Part shown: positions 28,128 to 35,239 of the stretch, piece after piece
Layout of the letters: every line of letters starts with the position of its first letter
How positions within the stretch are numbered: the first letter of the stretch is position 1
Assembly: GCF_023701945.1 (NCBI RefSeq)
Contig: NZ_JABAEF010000008.1
Span: forward strand, 225,265 to 289,264
DNA: 64,000 bases
Direction: 5' to 3'
Source of the DNA: Rhizobium sp. CG5
Lineage (GTDB): Bacteria; Pseudomonadota; Alphaproteobacteria; Rhizobiales; Rhizobiaceae
Notes under the pieces: generated by a model
Seen by the model: the letters and a program-made list of their open reading frames with translations, nothing else
Databases searched by the model: none
Told to the model about the DNA's origin: nothing
Made by a program: the position numbers and the translations under genes

Positions 28128-29264
28128 ATGAGTGATCCCGCCAGCGCGCCTCCAGATCCGACATTTTCGACACCTGCGGGCGCCCGCCGGCCGGAGGGTG
28201 CGCTGAGGCGCGGCTGGACCACCGGCGCCTGCGCCACGGCCGCCACCAAGGCGGCGCTGACGGCGCTGATAACAGGCCAATTCCCCGACCCCGTGACGAT
28301 CCGCCTGCCGCGCGGCGAGGAGCCCGCCTTTGCCCTGGCCATCGAGACGCTTGGCGACGGCTTTGCCTCGGCCGGCATCGTCAAGGATGCCGGCGACGAT
28401 CCCGATGTCACCCATGGCGCCACGGTGATTGCCACGGTGCGGCCGCTTGCAGCCGGCGACGGCATCCGCTTTGTCGCCGGCGATGGCGTCGGCACGGTCA
28501 CCAAGGCCGGCCTGCCGATCGGCGTCGGCGAACCGGCAATCAACCCGGTGCCGCGCGCCATGATGCAGGCCGAGGTCAAGGCGCTGTGTCGGGAACACGA
28601 TGTTCCCGCCGATATCGAGATCACCATCGCCATTCCCGGCGGACAAAAGATCGCGGAAAACACCTGGAACCCGAGGCTCGGCATTGTCGGCGGGCTGTCG
28701 GTGCTCGGCACAACCGGCGTGGTCCATCCGTTTTCCTGCTCGGCCTGGATCCATTCGATCCACCGCGGCATCGATGTGGCGCGCGCCGAGGGGCTGACCC
28801 ATGTGCTGGGGGCCACCGGCTCGACATCGGAAAAGGCGGCGCGCGATTTCCATGATCTGCCGGATGGCGCGCTGCTCGACATGGGCGACTTTGCCGGCGG
28901 GCTGCTCAAATATCTGCGCGTGCACCCGGTCCCCCGCCTGACGATCGCCGGCGGCTTTGCCAAGCTCACCAAGCTTGCCCAGGGGGCGCTCGACCTGCAT
29001 TCCGGCCGCAGCCAGGTGGACATGGAATTTCTGGCGGCACTGGTGCCGCCGACCGCCGAGGGCGTGGCCCTGAAGAACCGTATCCTGTCTGCGAACACGG
29101 CGATGGAAGTGCTTGAACTGGCTTCGCAAAGCAGATTCGATATTGCTCATATAATTGCGACTAAAGCACGCTTAACGGCGCTGGATACGCTGCGCGGCGC
29201 GCCGATCGAGGTCGATGTCATCGTCACCGATCGCCAGGGACAGATCCTCGCCCATGCCCATTGA
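28128..29264 (+). CDS. cbiD: CbiD, cobalt-precorrin-5B C1-methyltransferase family
   Basis: 378 residues. The CbiD hallmark RRGWTTGACATAATKAA lies at about 27-43; NPVPRAMM and the C-terminal block NTAMEVLELA are also typical. In the cobalt-early pathway CbiD adds the C1 methyl group; in the cobalt-late pathway CobF does this. CobF is not seen in this window, so CbiD may serve that step here. It overlaps cobK by 11 bases and is divergent from cobA. Confidence 0.93.
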   Translation: MSDPASAPPDPTFSTPAGARRPEGALRRGWTTGACATAATKAALTALITGQFPDPVTIRLPRGEEPAFALAIETLGDGFASAGIVKDAGDDPDVTHGATVIATVRPLAAGDGIRFVAGDGVGTVTKAGLPIGVGEPAINPVPRAMMQAEVKALCREHDVPADIEITIAIPGGQKIAENTWNPRLGIVGGLSVLGTTGVVHPFSCSAWIHSIHRGIDVARAEGLTHVLGATGSTSEKAARDFHDLPDGALLDMGDFAGGLLKYLRVHPVPRLTIAGGFAKLTKLAQGALDLHSGRSQVDMEFLAALVPPTAEGVALKNRILSANTAMEVLELASQSRFDIAHIIATKARLTALDTLRGAPIEVDVIVTDRQGQILAHAH

Positions 29265-29937
29265 GAAAATCCTCATTCTCGGCGGCACGGCGGAGGCAGC
29301 CGAGCTGGCGGCGCGTCTGGTCGCGCAAGGCGGCGCAGAGGTGACGACCTCGCTTGCCGGCCGCACCAAGGAACCGGCACCGCTGGCCGGCGCGGTGCGG
29401 ATCGGCGGGTTCGGCGGCGTCGAGGGGCTTGCCGCCTATCTCAGCGCCAATGGAATTTCCAGGGTCATCGACGCCACCCATCCGTTCGCAACGCGCATAT
29501 CGCAGAATGCGCAGGCTGCCTGTGCCCTGGCGAACGTGCCCCTGGAGGTCGTGAGGCGCAGCGTGTGGCGCCGCGAACCGGGCGATCGCTGGGTGGAGGT
29601 CGACACCCTGGCCGCCGCCGCCGAAGCCCTGCCTGTCGGGGCGACCGTGTTTCTGGCGCTCGGACGTCAGTATATCGCGGCATTTGCCGGCCGCACCGAT
29701 TGCCGGTTCGTGGTCCGCATGATCGATCCGCCGCTCGATGCGCTGCCGTTGCGCGACGCCATCGTTATCCTCGGAAAGGCGTCGGCCGACCCGGACGCGG
29801 AAAGAGCGCTCTTTGCGAACCATTCGATCACCTGCCTCGTCGCCCGCAATTCCGGCGGCGCTGCCGGCCATGGCAAGATCGCGGCTGCCCGGCAGATGGG
29901 GATCGATGTCGTGATAGTGGGCAGACCGGCGCCTTAG
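29254..29937 (+). CDS. cobK: Precorrin-6A reductase CobK
   Basis: 227 residues from MPIEKILILGGTAEAAELA, an NAD(P)-binding motif typical of CobK/CbiJ. Conserved DATHPFATRIS and a C-terminal region ending GRPAP are present. It reduces precorrin-6A to 6B. ATG at 29254 was chosen over an in-frame codon 39 nt upstream because the family begins at this motif. The stop overlaps the convergent cheD stop by four bases. Confidence 0.93.
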   Translation: MPIEKILILGGTAEAAELAARLVAQGGAEVTTSLAGRTKEPAPLAGAVRIGGFGGVEGLAAYLSANGISRVIDATHPFATRISQNAQAACALANVPLEVVRRSVWRREPGDRWVEVDTLAAAAEALPVGATVFLALGRQYIAAFAGRTDCRFVVRMIDPPLDALPLRDAIVILGKASADPDAERALFANHSITCLVARNSGGAAGHGKIAAARQMGIDVVIVGRPAP

Positions 29938-30443
29938 AGGCCCGTCAGCAGCGTATGCCGGGTCTTTCCGGAGACCGGCCAATAGTCGAGCTTGCAGCCA
30001 TAGGGCCCACCGACATTGACCTCGACGACGGCAATCCCCTTCTCTGCCAGGAAATCCCGGGCAAAGGCGGCGTTCTGAAGCCCGACAGTCGAAAACGCGT
30101 TGAGCGGGCTCGCGCCGCCGAATATTTTCGCCTCGAGACAGTTGCGACTGGAGCCACGCTTGAACATCTCATCGACCAGCAGTTCCATGAGATAATCGCC
30201 GTAGCGCGCCGGATCGCCGGGGCTCTTGCTTTTATGTTGCGGGCCCGGCAACACGAAATGGTTCATGCCGCCGAAGCCGCGACGGACGTCCCGAATGCAG
30301 GCTGCAACGCAGGAGCCAAGAATGGTGGTGATCACCGCATCGGGATCGTCCAGCACCTCATATTGGCCCTGGCCGATCGTGACCCGTCGCACCGGCCTGA
30401 CGCTTGCCGGAGTTGTGGTGCCACCATACACTTTGAATGCCAT
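29934..30443 (-). CDS. cheD: Chemoreceptor glutamine deamidase CheD
   Basis: 169 residues. The catalytic cysteine is in TTILGSCVAACIRD and the conserved histidine in GGMNHFVLPG. CheD deamidates glutamines of methyl-accepting chemotaxis proteins and can bind CheC or act as a glutaminase-type partner. No other chemotaxis gene is nearby, so this is an isolated copy beside the cobalamin genes. ATG at 30443 has AAGG nine bases upstream; an upstream in-frame TTG is less likely. Confidence 0.9.
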   Translation of the reverse strand: MAFKVYGGTTTPASVRPVRRVTIGQGQYEVLDDPDAVITTILGSCVAACIRDVRRGFGGMNHFVLPGPQHKSKSPGDPARYGDYLMELLVDEMFKRGSSRNCLEAKIFGGASPLNAFSTVGLQNAAFARDFLAEKGIAVVEVNVGGPYGCKLDYWPVSGKTRHTLLTGL

Positions 30444-30597
30444 ACTCACCAACCTTGCAACGCTGTCAGGTCAACGATACATCAGAAGGATAAATTTACT
30501 CATTCGAATATTATAAATCACAATGAAGTGTGCACCGGCTTTCGCAGCTCTGGCAGTGCGGCACAGCCATGCGGCCGGGGACAGGCAGAGAGGCGGA

Positions 30598-31557
30598 TCA
30601 ATCCTCCTTTACGGCAACGATCGTGTCGTGGATCAGCTTCAGGACGGCCGGCGCGTCAATGCCTATGCAGATTTTCTGGGACGGCAGATTGTCCCAGTCG
30701 CTGGGCCCAAAGCCTTTGTCATCCGGCTTCTGGATCGTCTGGCCGTCGGCCAGACCACCGCTGACGACGCGGATGGCGCCCGAGCGGGTCTCAAACAGCT
30801 GCGGCGCCACGACATAGGCGCAGGCGCAGCTGTCATGCACCACCATGCCGTCGGCGACGCGGCCCTCGTAGAACTTGATGTAGAACTGCGACAGATCGAA
30901 CAACAGCTCGGCGCGCTTGCCGGCGGCATCGCGGATATCGGCGAGCGCCTGCTTGGTCATCACGGTCTGCAGCGTGACGTCGAGACCGACCACGACAACC
31001 GGCCAGCTCGCCGTCATCACCACGTCGGCCGCTTCCGGATCGCCATGGATATTGGCTTCTGCGGCCGGGGTGACATTGCCATTGGTGTCGAAGGCGCCGC
31101 CCATGATGACGACCTGCTTGACCAGGCCGACGAGTTCTGGATCCTCTTTGAGGGCATTGGCGAGATTGGTCATGCGGCCGACAGCGACCAGCGTCACCTC
31201 GCCCGGATTTGCTCGAACGGTTTCGACGATGAAGCGATGGGCAGGGCGCGGCTCGAGCGGCAGGTCGATGACGTCAGGCACGCCGATATTGCCCAGGCCA
31301 TCGTCGCCATGAATGAAGGTCGGCGGCTCATGGCTGACGCGGTGCGGAATGAAGGTCTCGCCTGCCCCCTTGGCCACCGGCGCATCGATCTTCCATTCGC
31401 GCTTCAGGAACAGCGCATTGCGGGTCGTGGTCTCGATCCGGGCATTGCCGAAGACGGTGGTGATGCCGATCAGGTCGATCTCAGGATGGTGGTGGAGAAA
31501 GAGCAGCGCCATGGCATCGTCAACGCCCGGATCCGTATCGAAAATCACCTTATGCAT
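30598..31557 (-). CDS. Inosine/uridine-preferring nucleoside hydrolase
   Basis: 319 residues. The calcium-binding motif FDTDPGVDDAMAL at the N-terminus and VIMGGAFDTNGN further on are hallmarks of the IunH family, which splits ribonucleosides to base and ribose. No signal peptide is seen, so a cytosolic salvage role is expected. ATG at 31557 gives the usual MHKVIFDTDPG start; an upstream codon adds 17 unlike residues. Not evidently in an operon. Confidence 0.93.
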   Translation of the reverse strand: MHKVIFDTDPGVDDAMALLFLHHHPEIDLIGITTVFGNARIETTTRNALFLKREWKIDAPVAKGAGETFIPHRVSHEPPTFIHGDDGLGNIGVPDVIDLPLEPRPAHRFIVETVRANPGEVTLVAVGRMTNLANALKEDPELVGLVKQVVIMGGAFDTNGNVTPAAEANIHGDPEAADVVMTASWPVVVVGLDVTLQTVMTKQALADIRDAAGKRAELLFDLSQFYIKFYEGRVADGMVVHDSCACAYVVAPQLFETRSGAIRVVSGGLADGQTIQKPDDKGFGPSDWDNLPSQKICIGIDAPAVLKLIHDTIVAVKED

Positions 31558-31927
31558 GAAACGCCGCCCTATCGCTGAAGAGGAGAAGCGGCAAGACGTC
31601 TGCCGCATTGACGTCCCGCTTAGCGGAGGCCGGGCAACTGTTCAAGACGCAGGGATCCAAAGTGATTTTTTCGTCGCCGCATCGCGAGGCATCAGGGGGC
31701 GGATTAGCCATTTTCGCCGCAAAGGCACTATTGCCAAGTCTTGATGACAGAAACCTAGAGATCGCTCATGTTCGCACCTTTCATAAATTTTTAACCAAAA
31801 GATCCCAAGTATTGCGCCATATTGGGTCACTTTTCATTAAAATCCTAACAATTTCGTAAAGTCGAATTTAGCATCTCCGCTTTACTTTCATCTGCGAATA
31901 TTGATGTTTCACAGCGGATTGATAGCT
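31558..31927. other. A+T-rich intergenic region with half of a direct repeat
   Basis: About 370 bp between the divergent nucleoside hydrolase and TadG-like genes. It holds the promoters of both and one copy (31609-31638) of a repeat also found at the end of the TadG-like gene. No RNA or small gene is recognised. Confidence 0.5.
31609..31638. repeat. Direct repeat flanking the TadG-like gene, left copy
   Basis: TGACGTCCCGCTTAG followed by four extra bases and GGCCGGGCAAC. It matches 33164-33189 at 24 of 26 aligned bases with one 4-nt gap. Confidence 0.75.
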
Positions 31928-33166
31928 ATGCCAGAGAATATAAGCCAGACTAAACACAAATCTATCGTTCCGTTGCTTCAGGAACGGACGGGCAATTTTG
32001 GCATCATGACAGCCATACTTTTGCCTGTGCTTCTCACCGCCGCCGGCGGCGCTGTCGACATGAGCCGTGCCTTCAACGAGAAAGCGCATCTGCAGATGCT
32101 GATCGATGCGGCGGTTCTGGCCGCGGCGCAAGAAACCGACCCGCAGAAACAGTTCGAGGTCGCCAAACAGTTCGTTGCATCGGCGGTCCCTGAGGACACA
32201 GAGTTCACGGATATACTGGGTATTGACACGCAATCCGACGGCAGCATCAAGGCCACGTTCGACGGCTCGATCGATACGCCGTTCCTCGGCCTGATCGGCA
32301 TCGACACATACGACATCACGGTGACGGCGACGGCGATCGGTGGCGAAGACGAGCCGGTGGCGGCGGCCTGTCTCTACGTGCTCGGCAGCAAGGGTCAGGA
32401 CGTGCTGATCAATTCCGGTGCCAATGTCTATTCCAAGGACTGCAGCGCGCAGGTTCACTCGACGGCCAATCCGGCCCTGATCATGAATTCCGGTTCGAAG
32501 ATCGAGTTGGCCAAGGTCTGCTTGAAGGGCACCAAGTACATCAAGAACGGCGGCACGTTGTCAAACCTGGTCACCAATTGTGCCGCTGAGGCCGATCCCT
32601 ATGCCGGCACGCTGCCGGAACCCAGCGTTCCAAGCCAGTGCACCACCAGCGGATGGAAGGACGGCCAGAAGATTTCCCTGAAGCCCGGCCTGCATTGCGA
32701 GACCGGCTTCAACGGCAGCCCGACCATCACCTTCGAGCCCGGCCTTCACATCATCAAGGGCCGGATGATCATCAACAGCAATGCCACCGTGATCGCCGAA
32801 GGCGTCACGTTCTATTTCCCGGACGTTTATAGCGAAATCCGCATCAATGGCGGTGTGAAGTTTACCGGGACGGGGCCGACCAGCGGCACCTACAAGGGCA
32901 TCCTGATGTTCGAAAACACCTCGGACAGTTCGAATGCCGCCAACAAGCAACAGTATATCTTCAACGGCTCGCTGGGCGAGGTGCTGGAAGGCATCATCCA
33001 TCTGCCCAACCGCGACGTGACCTACAATTCCACCACAAACCAGATCAGCCGTATCTCGCTGGTGGTGAACACGATGATCATGAACTCGGCAAACTGGCTG
33101 ATCGAGCCCTATACCGGCAAAAGCAGCAGCACGGGGACGTCGACCGCGGTTCGACTGGTCAACTGA
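31928..33166 (+). CDS. TadG-like secreted/anchored protein with beta-rich C-terminal region
   Basis: 412 residues from MPENISQTKH. A membrane segment at about 25-45 (FGIMTAILLPVLLTAAGGAVD) followed by MSRAFNEKAHLQMLIDAAVLAAA is the TadE/TadG-like N-terminus of Flp-pilus-linked proteins. The rest is rich in Asn, Gly, Ser and Thr with short beta-strand-like repeats (about 150-400) and several cysteines, perhaps a beta-helix. No other tad or cpa gene is close, so it is an orphan. The start is uncertain; an in-frame ATG 27 nt upstream exists. Confidence 0.75.
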   Translation: MPENISQTKHKSIVPLLQERTGNFGIMTAILLPVLLTAAGGAVDMSRAFNEKAHLQMLIDAAVLAAAQETDPQKQFEVAKQFVASAVPEDTEFTDILGIDTQSDGSIKATFDGSIDTPFLGLIGIDTYDITVTATAIGGEDEPVAAACLYVLGSKGQDVLINSGANVYSKDCSAQVHSTANPALIMNSGSKIELAKVCLKGTKYIKNGGTLSNLVTNCAAEADPYAGTLPEPSVPSQCTTSGWKDGQKISLKPGLHCETGFNGSPTITFEPGLHIIKGRMIINSNATVIAEGVTFYFPDVYSEIRINGGVKFTGTGPTSGTYKGILMFENTSDSSNAANKQQYIFNGSLGEVLEGIIHLPNRDVTYNSTTNQISRISLVVNTMIMNSANWLIEPYTGKSSSTGTSTAVRLVN

Positions 33167-33189
33167 CGTCCCGCTCAGAGCCGGGCAAC
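33164..33189. repeat. Direct repeat flanking the TadG-like gene, right copy
   Basis: TGACGTCCCGCTCAG followed by AGCCGGGCAAC. Its first three bases are the stop codon of the TadG-like gene. See 31609-31638 for the other copy. Confidence 0.75.
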
Positions 33190-33248
33190 GGCTCGAGATG
33201 TCGGGGGCCGGACATTCTTGGGTCCGTCCGCCGACAGATCCCGCCATT

Positions 33249-33707
33249 CTATCCGATGATCGATTGCGCGTAGGCCTGCATCAGCATGGGAAAATCCTCC
33301 TTGGGCGCAAACATTGCGTAGCTGTGAACGGCCGATGTCTGGGCCCATTCGAGCTTCTCACGGGTGCCGGTCTCGATAAAGGGCGCCAATTCGGCGACGT
33401 TATCGAGCATCGACGAGCGTATATTGACCAAGGGCCCCATCATCTCGGCGCGGGTAAACATCCAGCTCAGGCAATGGGGGCAGAAGTGATGGCGCATCTC
33501 ACCGTGCATGCCGCCGATAACAGGCTCAAGCCCGCTGATGTCGACCACATCGAGCGGATAGAGGGCACTGAGCGAAAAGGCGCTGGATGTCATTTTCTGG
33601 CAGCCGCTGCAATGGCAGGCCATGGTGATCAGCGGTTTGCCGCGGACCTTTAGCTGCACCTGGCCGCACCGGCATGCACCGTTGTGGGTCGCTTCAGTCT
33701 CGGACAT
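33249..33707 (-). CDS. GFA-family (glutathione-dependent formaldehyde-activating-like) protein
   Basis: 152 residues of the Gfa/CENP-V fold. Zinc-binding cysteines appear as CRCGQVQ, CHCSGCQKMT and FCPHCLS. Family members include a glutathione-hydroxymethyl lyase-like protein, but most have no proven activity, so no reaction is assigned. It starts 15 bp before the stop of the next upstream gene on the same strand (33723-34148), with which it may be co-transcribed. Confidence 0.85.
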   Translation of the reverse strand: MSETEATHNGACRCGQVQLKVRGKPLITMACHCSGCQKMTSSAFSLSALYPLDVVDISGLEPVIGGMHGEMRHHFCPHCLSWMFTRAEMMGPLVNIRSSMLDNVAELAPFIETGTREKLEWAQTSAVHSYAMFAPKEDFPMLMQAYAQSIIG

Positions 33708-33722
33708 CCTAGTCTCCTCGTT

Positions 33723-34148
33723 TCAGGATGTTGGCCCAGCGGATTGCCGGGCTTGTTTCGCGTCACGGACATGATCGCGGCGTTGCACGAATGCCGAAGC
33801 GCGCGGCCGCGGATCATGAAGATACTGGTCGGGTCCCAACATTTTCCGCGCGTTCAGCGCCGCTGTGTCCAACAGGTCGACATCCACGGGTTCGATCCTG
33901 CTATGCCATCCCGGATTATGGGCTGACCAGCCTTTGTCATGGTGGGCAAGCAGCCGATCGCGCCGGCTATAACCGTGAAAATCAAAGGCGACGAAACCGT
34001 CCGTGGCAAACACATGGGCGCCGGCAAAACCATCATCCGGAACGATGCGCTCGGCAAAAAAGCCGGGCAGCGGCCTATGCTGCAGGTAAAAGCCGGCCAG
34101 GATATGGCAGGCACCGAAGCCGAAAAGATGCGGTCCGGCAGAGCCCAC
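33723..34148 (-). CDS. Conserved-looking hypothetical protein, GTG start
   Basis: 141 residues if it starts at the GTG at 34148; upstream the frame is open for only about 40 nt. The protein looks genuine: a mixed composition with an ordered N-terminal part (GFGACHILAGFYLQHRPLPG), aromatic-rich FVAFDFHGYSRRDRLLAHH and an acidic-basic C-terminus. No family is recognised. It has one cysteine, many histidines and no signal peptide. Another frame is open across part of it, so it should be viewed as probable rather than certain. Confidence 0.55.
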   Translation of the reverse strand: MGSAGPHLFGFGACHILAGFYLQHRPLPGFFAERIVPDDGFAGAHVFATDGFVAFDFHGYSRRDRLLAHHDKGWSAHNPGWHSRIEPVDVDLLDTAALNARKMLGPDQYLHDPRPRASAFVQRRDHVRDAKQARQSAGPTS

Positions 34149-34243
34149 CGCCGCACCGGATCCTTCTTGATTCCCTGCTTTCGACGATACATGCGATCAG
34201 GGTAAAGCCTGATCGGGCAGCCACAATTGCAGAGCCCGGCAGT

Positions 34244-35026
34244 TCAACCCGCCACCTTGTTTTTCTTCTTGCCGGCATTGCGCAGCACATGGGTGAAGCC
34301 GGAATTGTAGAGATCGCTGTCGCGGAACTCGACATGGCCGAACACCTTGCCGACCATGATCAGCGCGGTGCGGGTGATCTTGGCCTTGCGCACATCCTCG
34401 GCCATGTCCTTCAGGGTCGAGCGGATCAGCAATTCGTCCGGCCAAGTCGAGCGATAGGCGATCACCACCGGGCAATCCTCGCCATAGAACGGTGTCAGCG
34501 TATCGCGGATATGGGTGAGGTTGCGGATCGACAGATGGATCGCCAGCGTCGCCCGGGATTTGCCGAGGATCTCCAGGGTCTCGAATTCCGGCATCGACGA
34601 TGCCTTCATCTCGGTTCGGGTGATGATCACCGTCTGGGCGATTTCCGGCAGGGTCAGCTCGGTCTTGAGGCGTGCGGCGGTTGCGGCAAAGGCCGGCACG
34701 CCAGGCACCACGTCATAGGGAATATCGAGCGCTTCGAGCCGCCGCATCTGTTCGGCGATGGCGCCGTAGATCGACGGATCGCCGGAATGGACGCGCGCCA
34801 CATCCTCGCCACGGGCATGGGCGGCGACAATCTCGGCGATGATCTCGTCGAGATGCATGGGGGCCGTGTCCTTGACGACGGCCCCATCCGGGGCGCATTT
34901 CACCGTCTCCTCCGGCACCAGCGAGCCCGCATAGAGGCAGACCGGGCAGCGCTCGATCAGCCGGAGGCCGCGTACCGTGATCAGGTCCGGCGCGCCCGGT
35001 CCGGCGCCGATGAAATAGACGGTCAT
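34244..35026 (-). CDS. cobM: Precorrin-4 C11-methyltransferase CobM
   Basis: 260 residues, tetrapyrrole methyltransferase fold. N-terminal SAM motif VYFIGAGPGAPDLITVRG, RVHSGDPSIYGAIAEQM and VVPGVPAFAATAA are typical of CobM/CbiF. It methylates C11 of precorrin-4. Last gene of the cbiX-cobH-cobL-cobI-cobJ-cobM series, separated from cobJ by a 213-bp gap filled by a palindromic repeat element. Confidence 0.94.
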   Translation of the reverse strand: MTVYFIGAGPGAPDLITVRGLRLIERCPVCLYAGSLVPEETVKCAPDGAVVKDTAPMHLDEIIAEIVAAHARGEDVARVHSGDPSIYGAIAEQMRRLEALDIPYDVVPGVPAFAATAARLKTELTLPEIAQTVIITRTEMKASSMPEFETLEILGKSRATLAIHLSIRNLTHIRDTLTPFYGEDCPVVIAYRSTWPDELLIRSTLKDMAEDVRKAKITRTALIMVGKVFGHVEFRDSDLYNSGFTHVLRNAGKKKNKVAG

Positions 35027-35089
35027 GCTTGTTCTTCCTTATCCAATTTCAGTTCGCTCCGTTGCCCTCATCCCCAGCGCAACGCGTTG

Positions 35090-35214
35090 CCCCTCATCCC
35101 CCTACCGGGACCTTCTCCCCGTTTTGACGGGGCGAAGGCAGATGGAGCCGAGGCCGTGCCACAAGTCCCTTCGCCCCGCTTGCGGGGAGAAGGTCCCGGC
35201 AGGGGGATGAGGGG
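35090..35214. repeat. RIME-like palindromic element (type B) between cobM and cobJ
   Basis: Two inverted ~48-bp arms (35090-35138 and 35167-35214), each with an outer CCCCTCATCC-type segment and an inner CCTTCTCCCCG palindrome, separated by about 28 bp. The arrangement resembles rhizobial intergenic mosaic elements. Confidence 0.85.
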
Positions 35215-35239
35215 CAGCCGACACCCAGCACACGACCCC

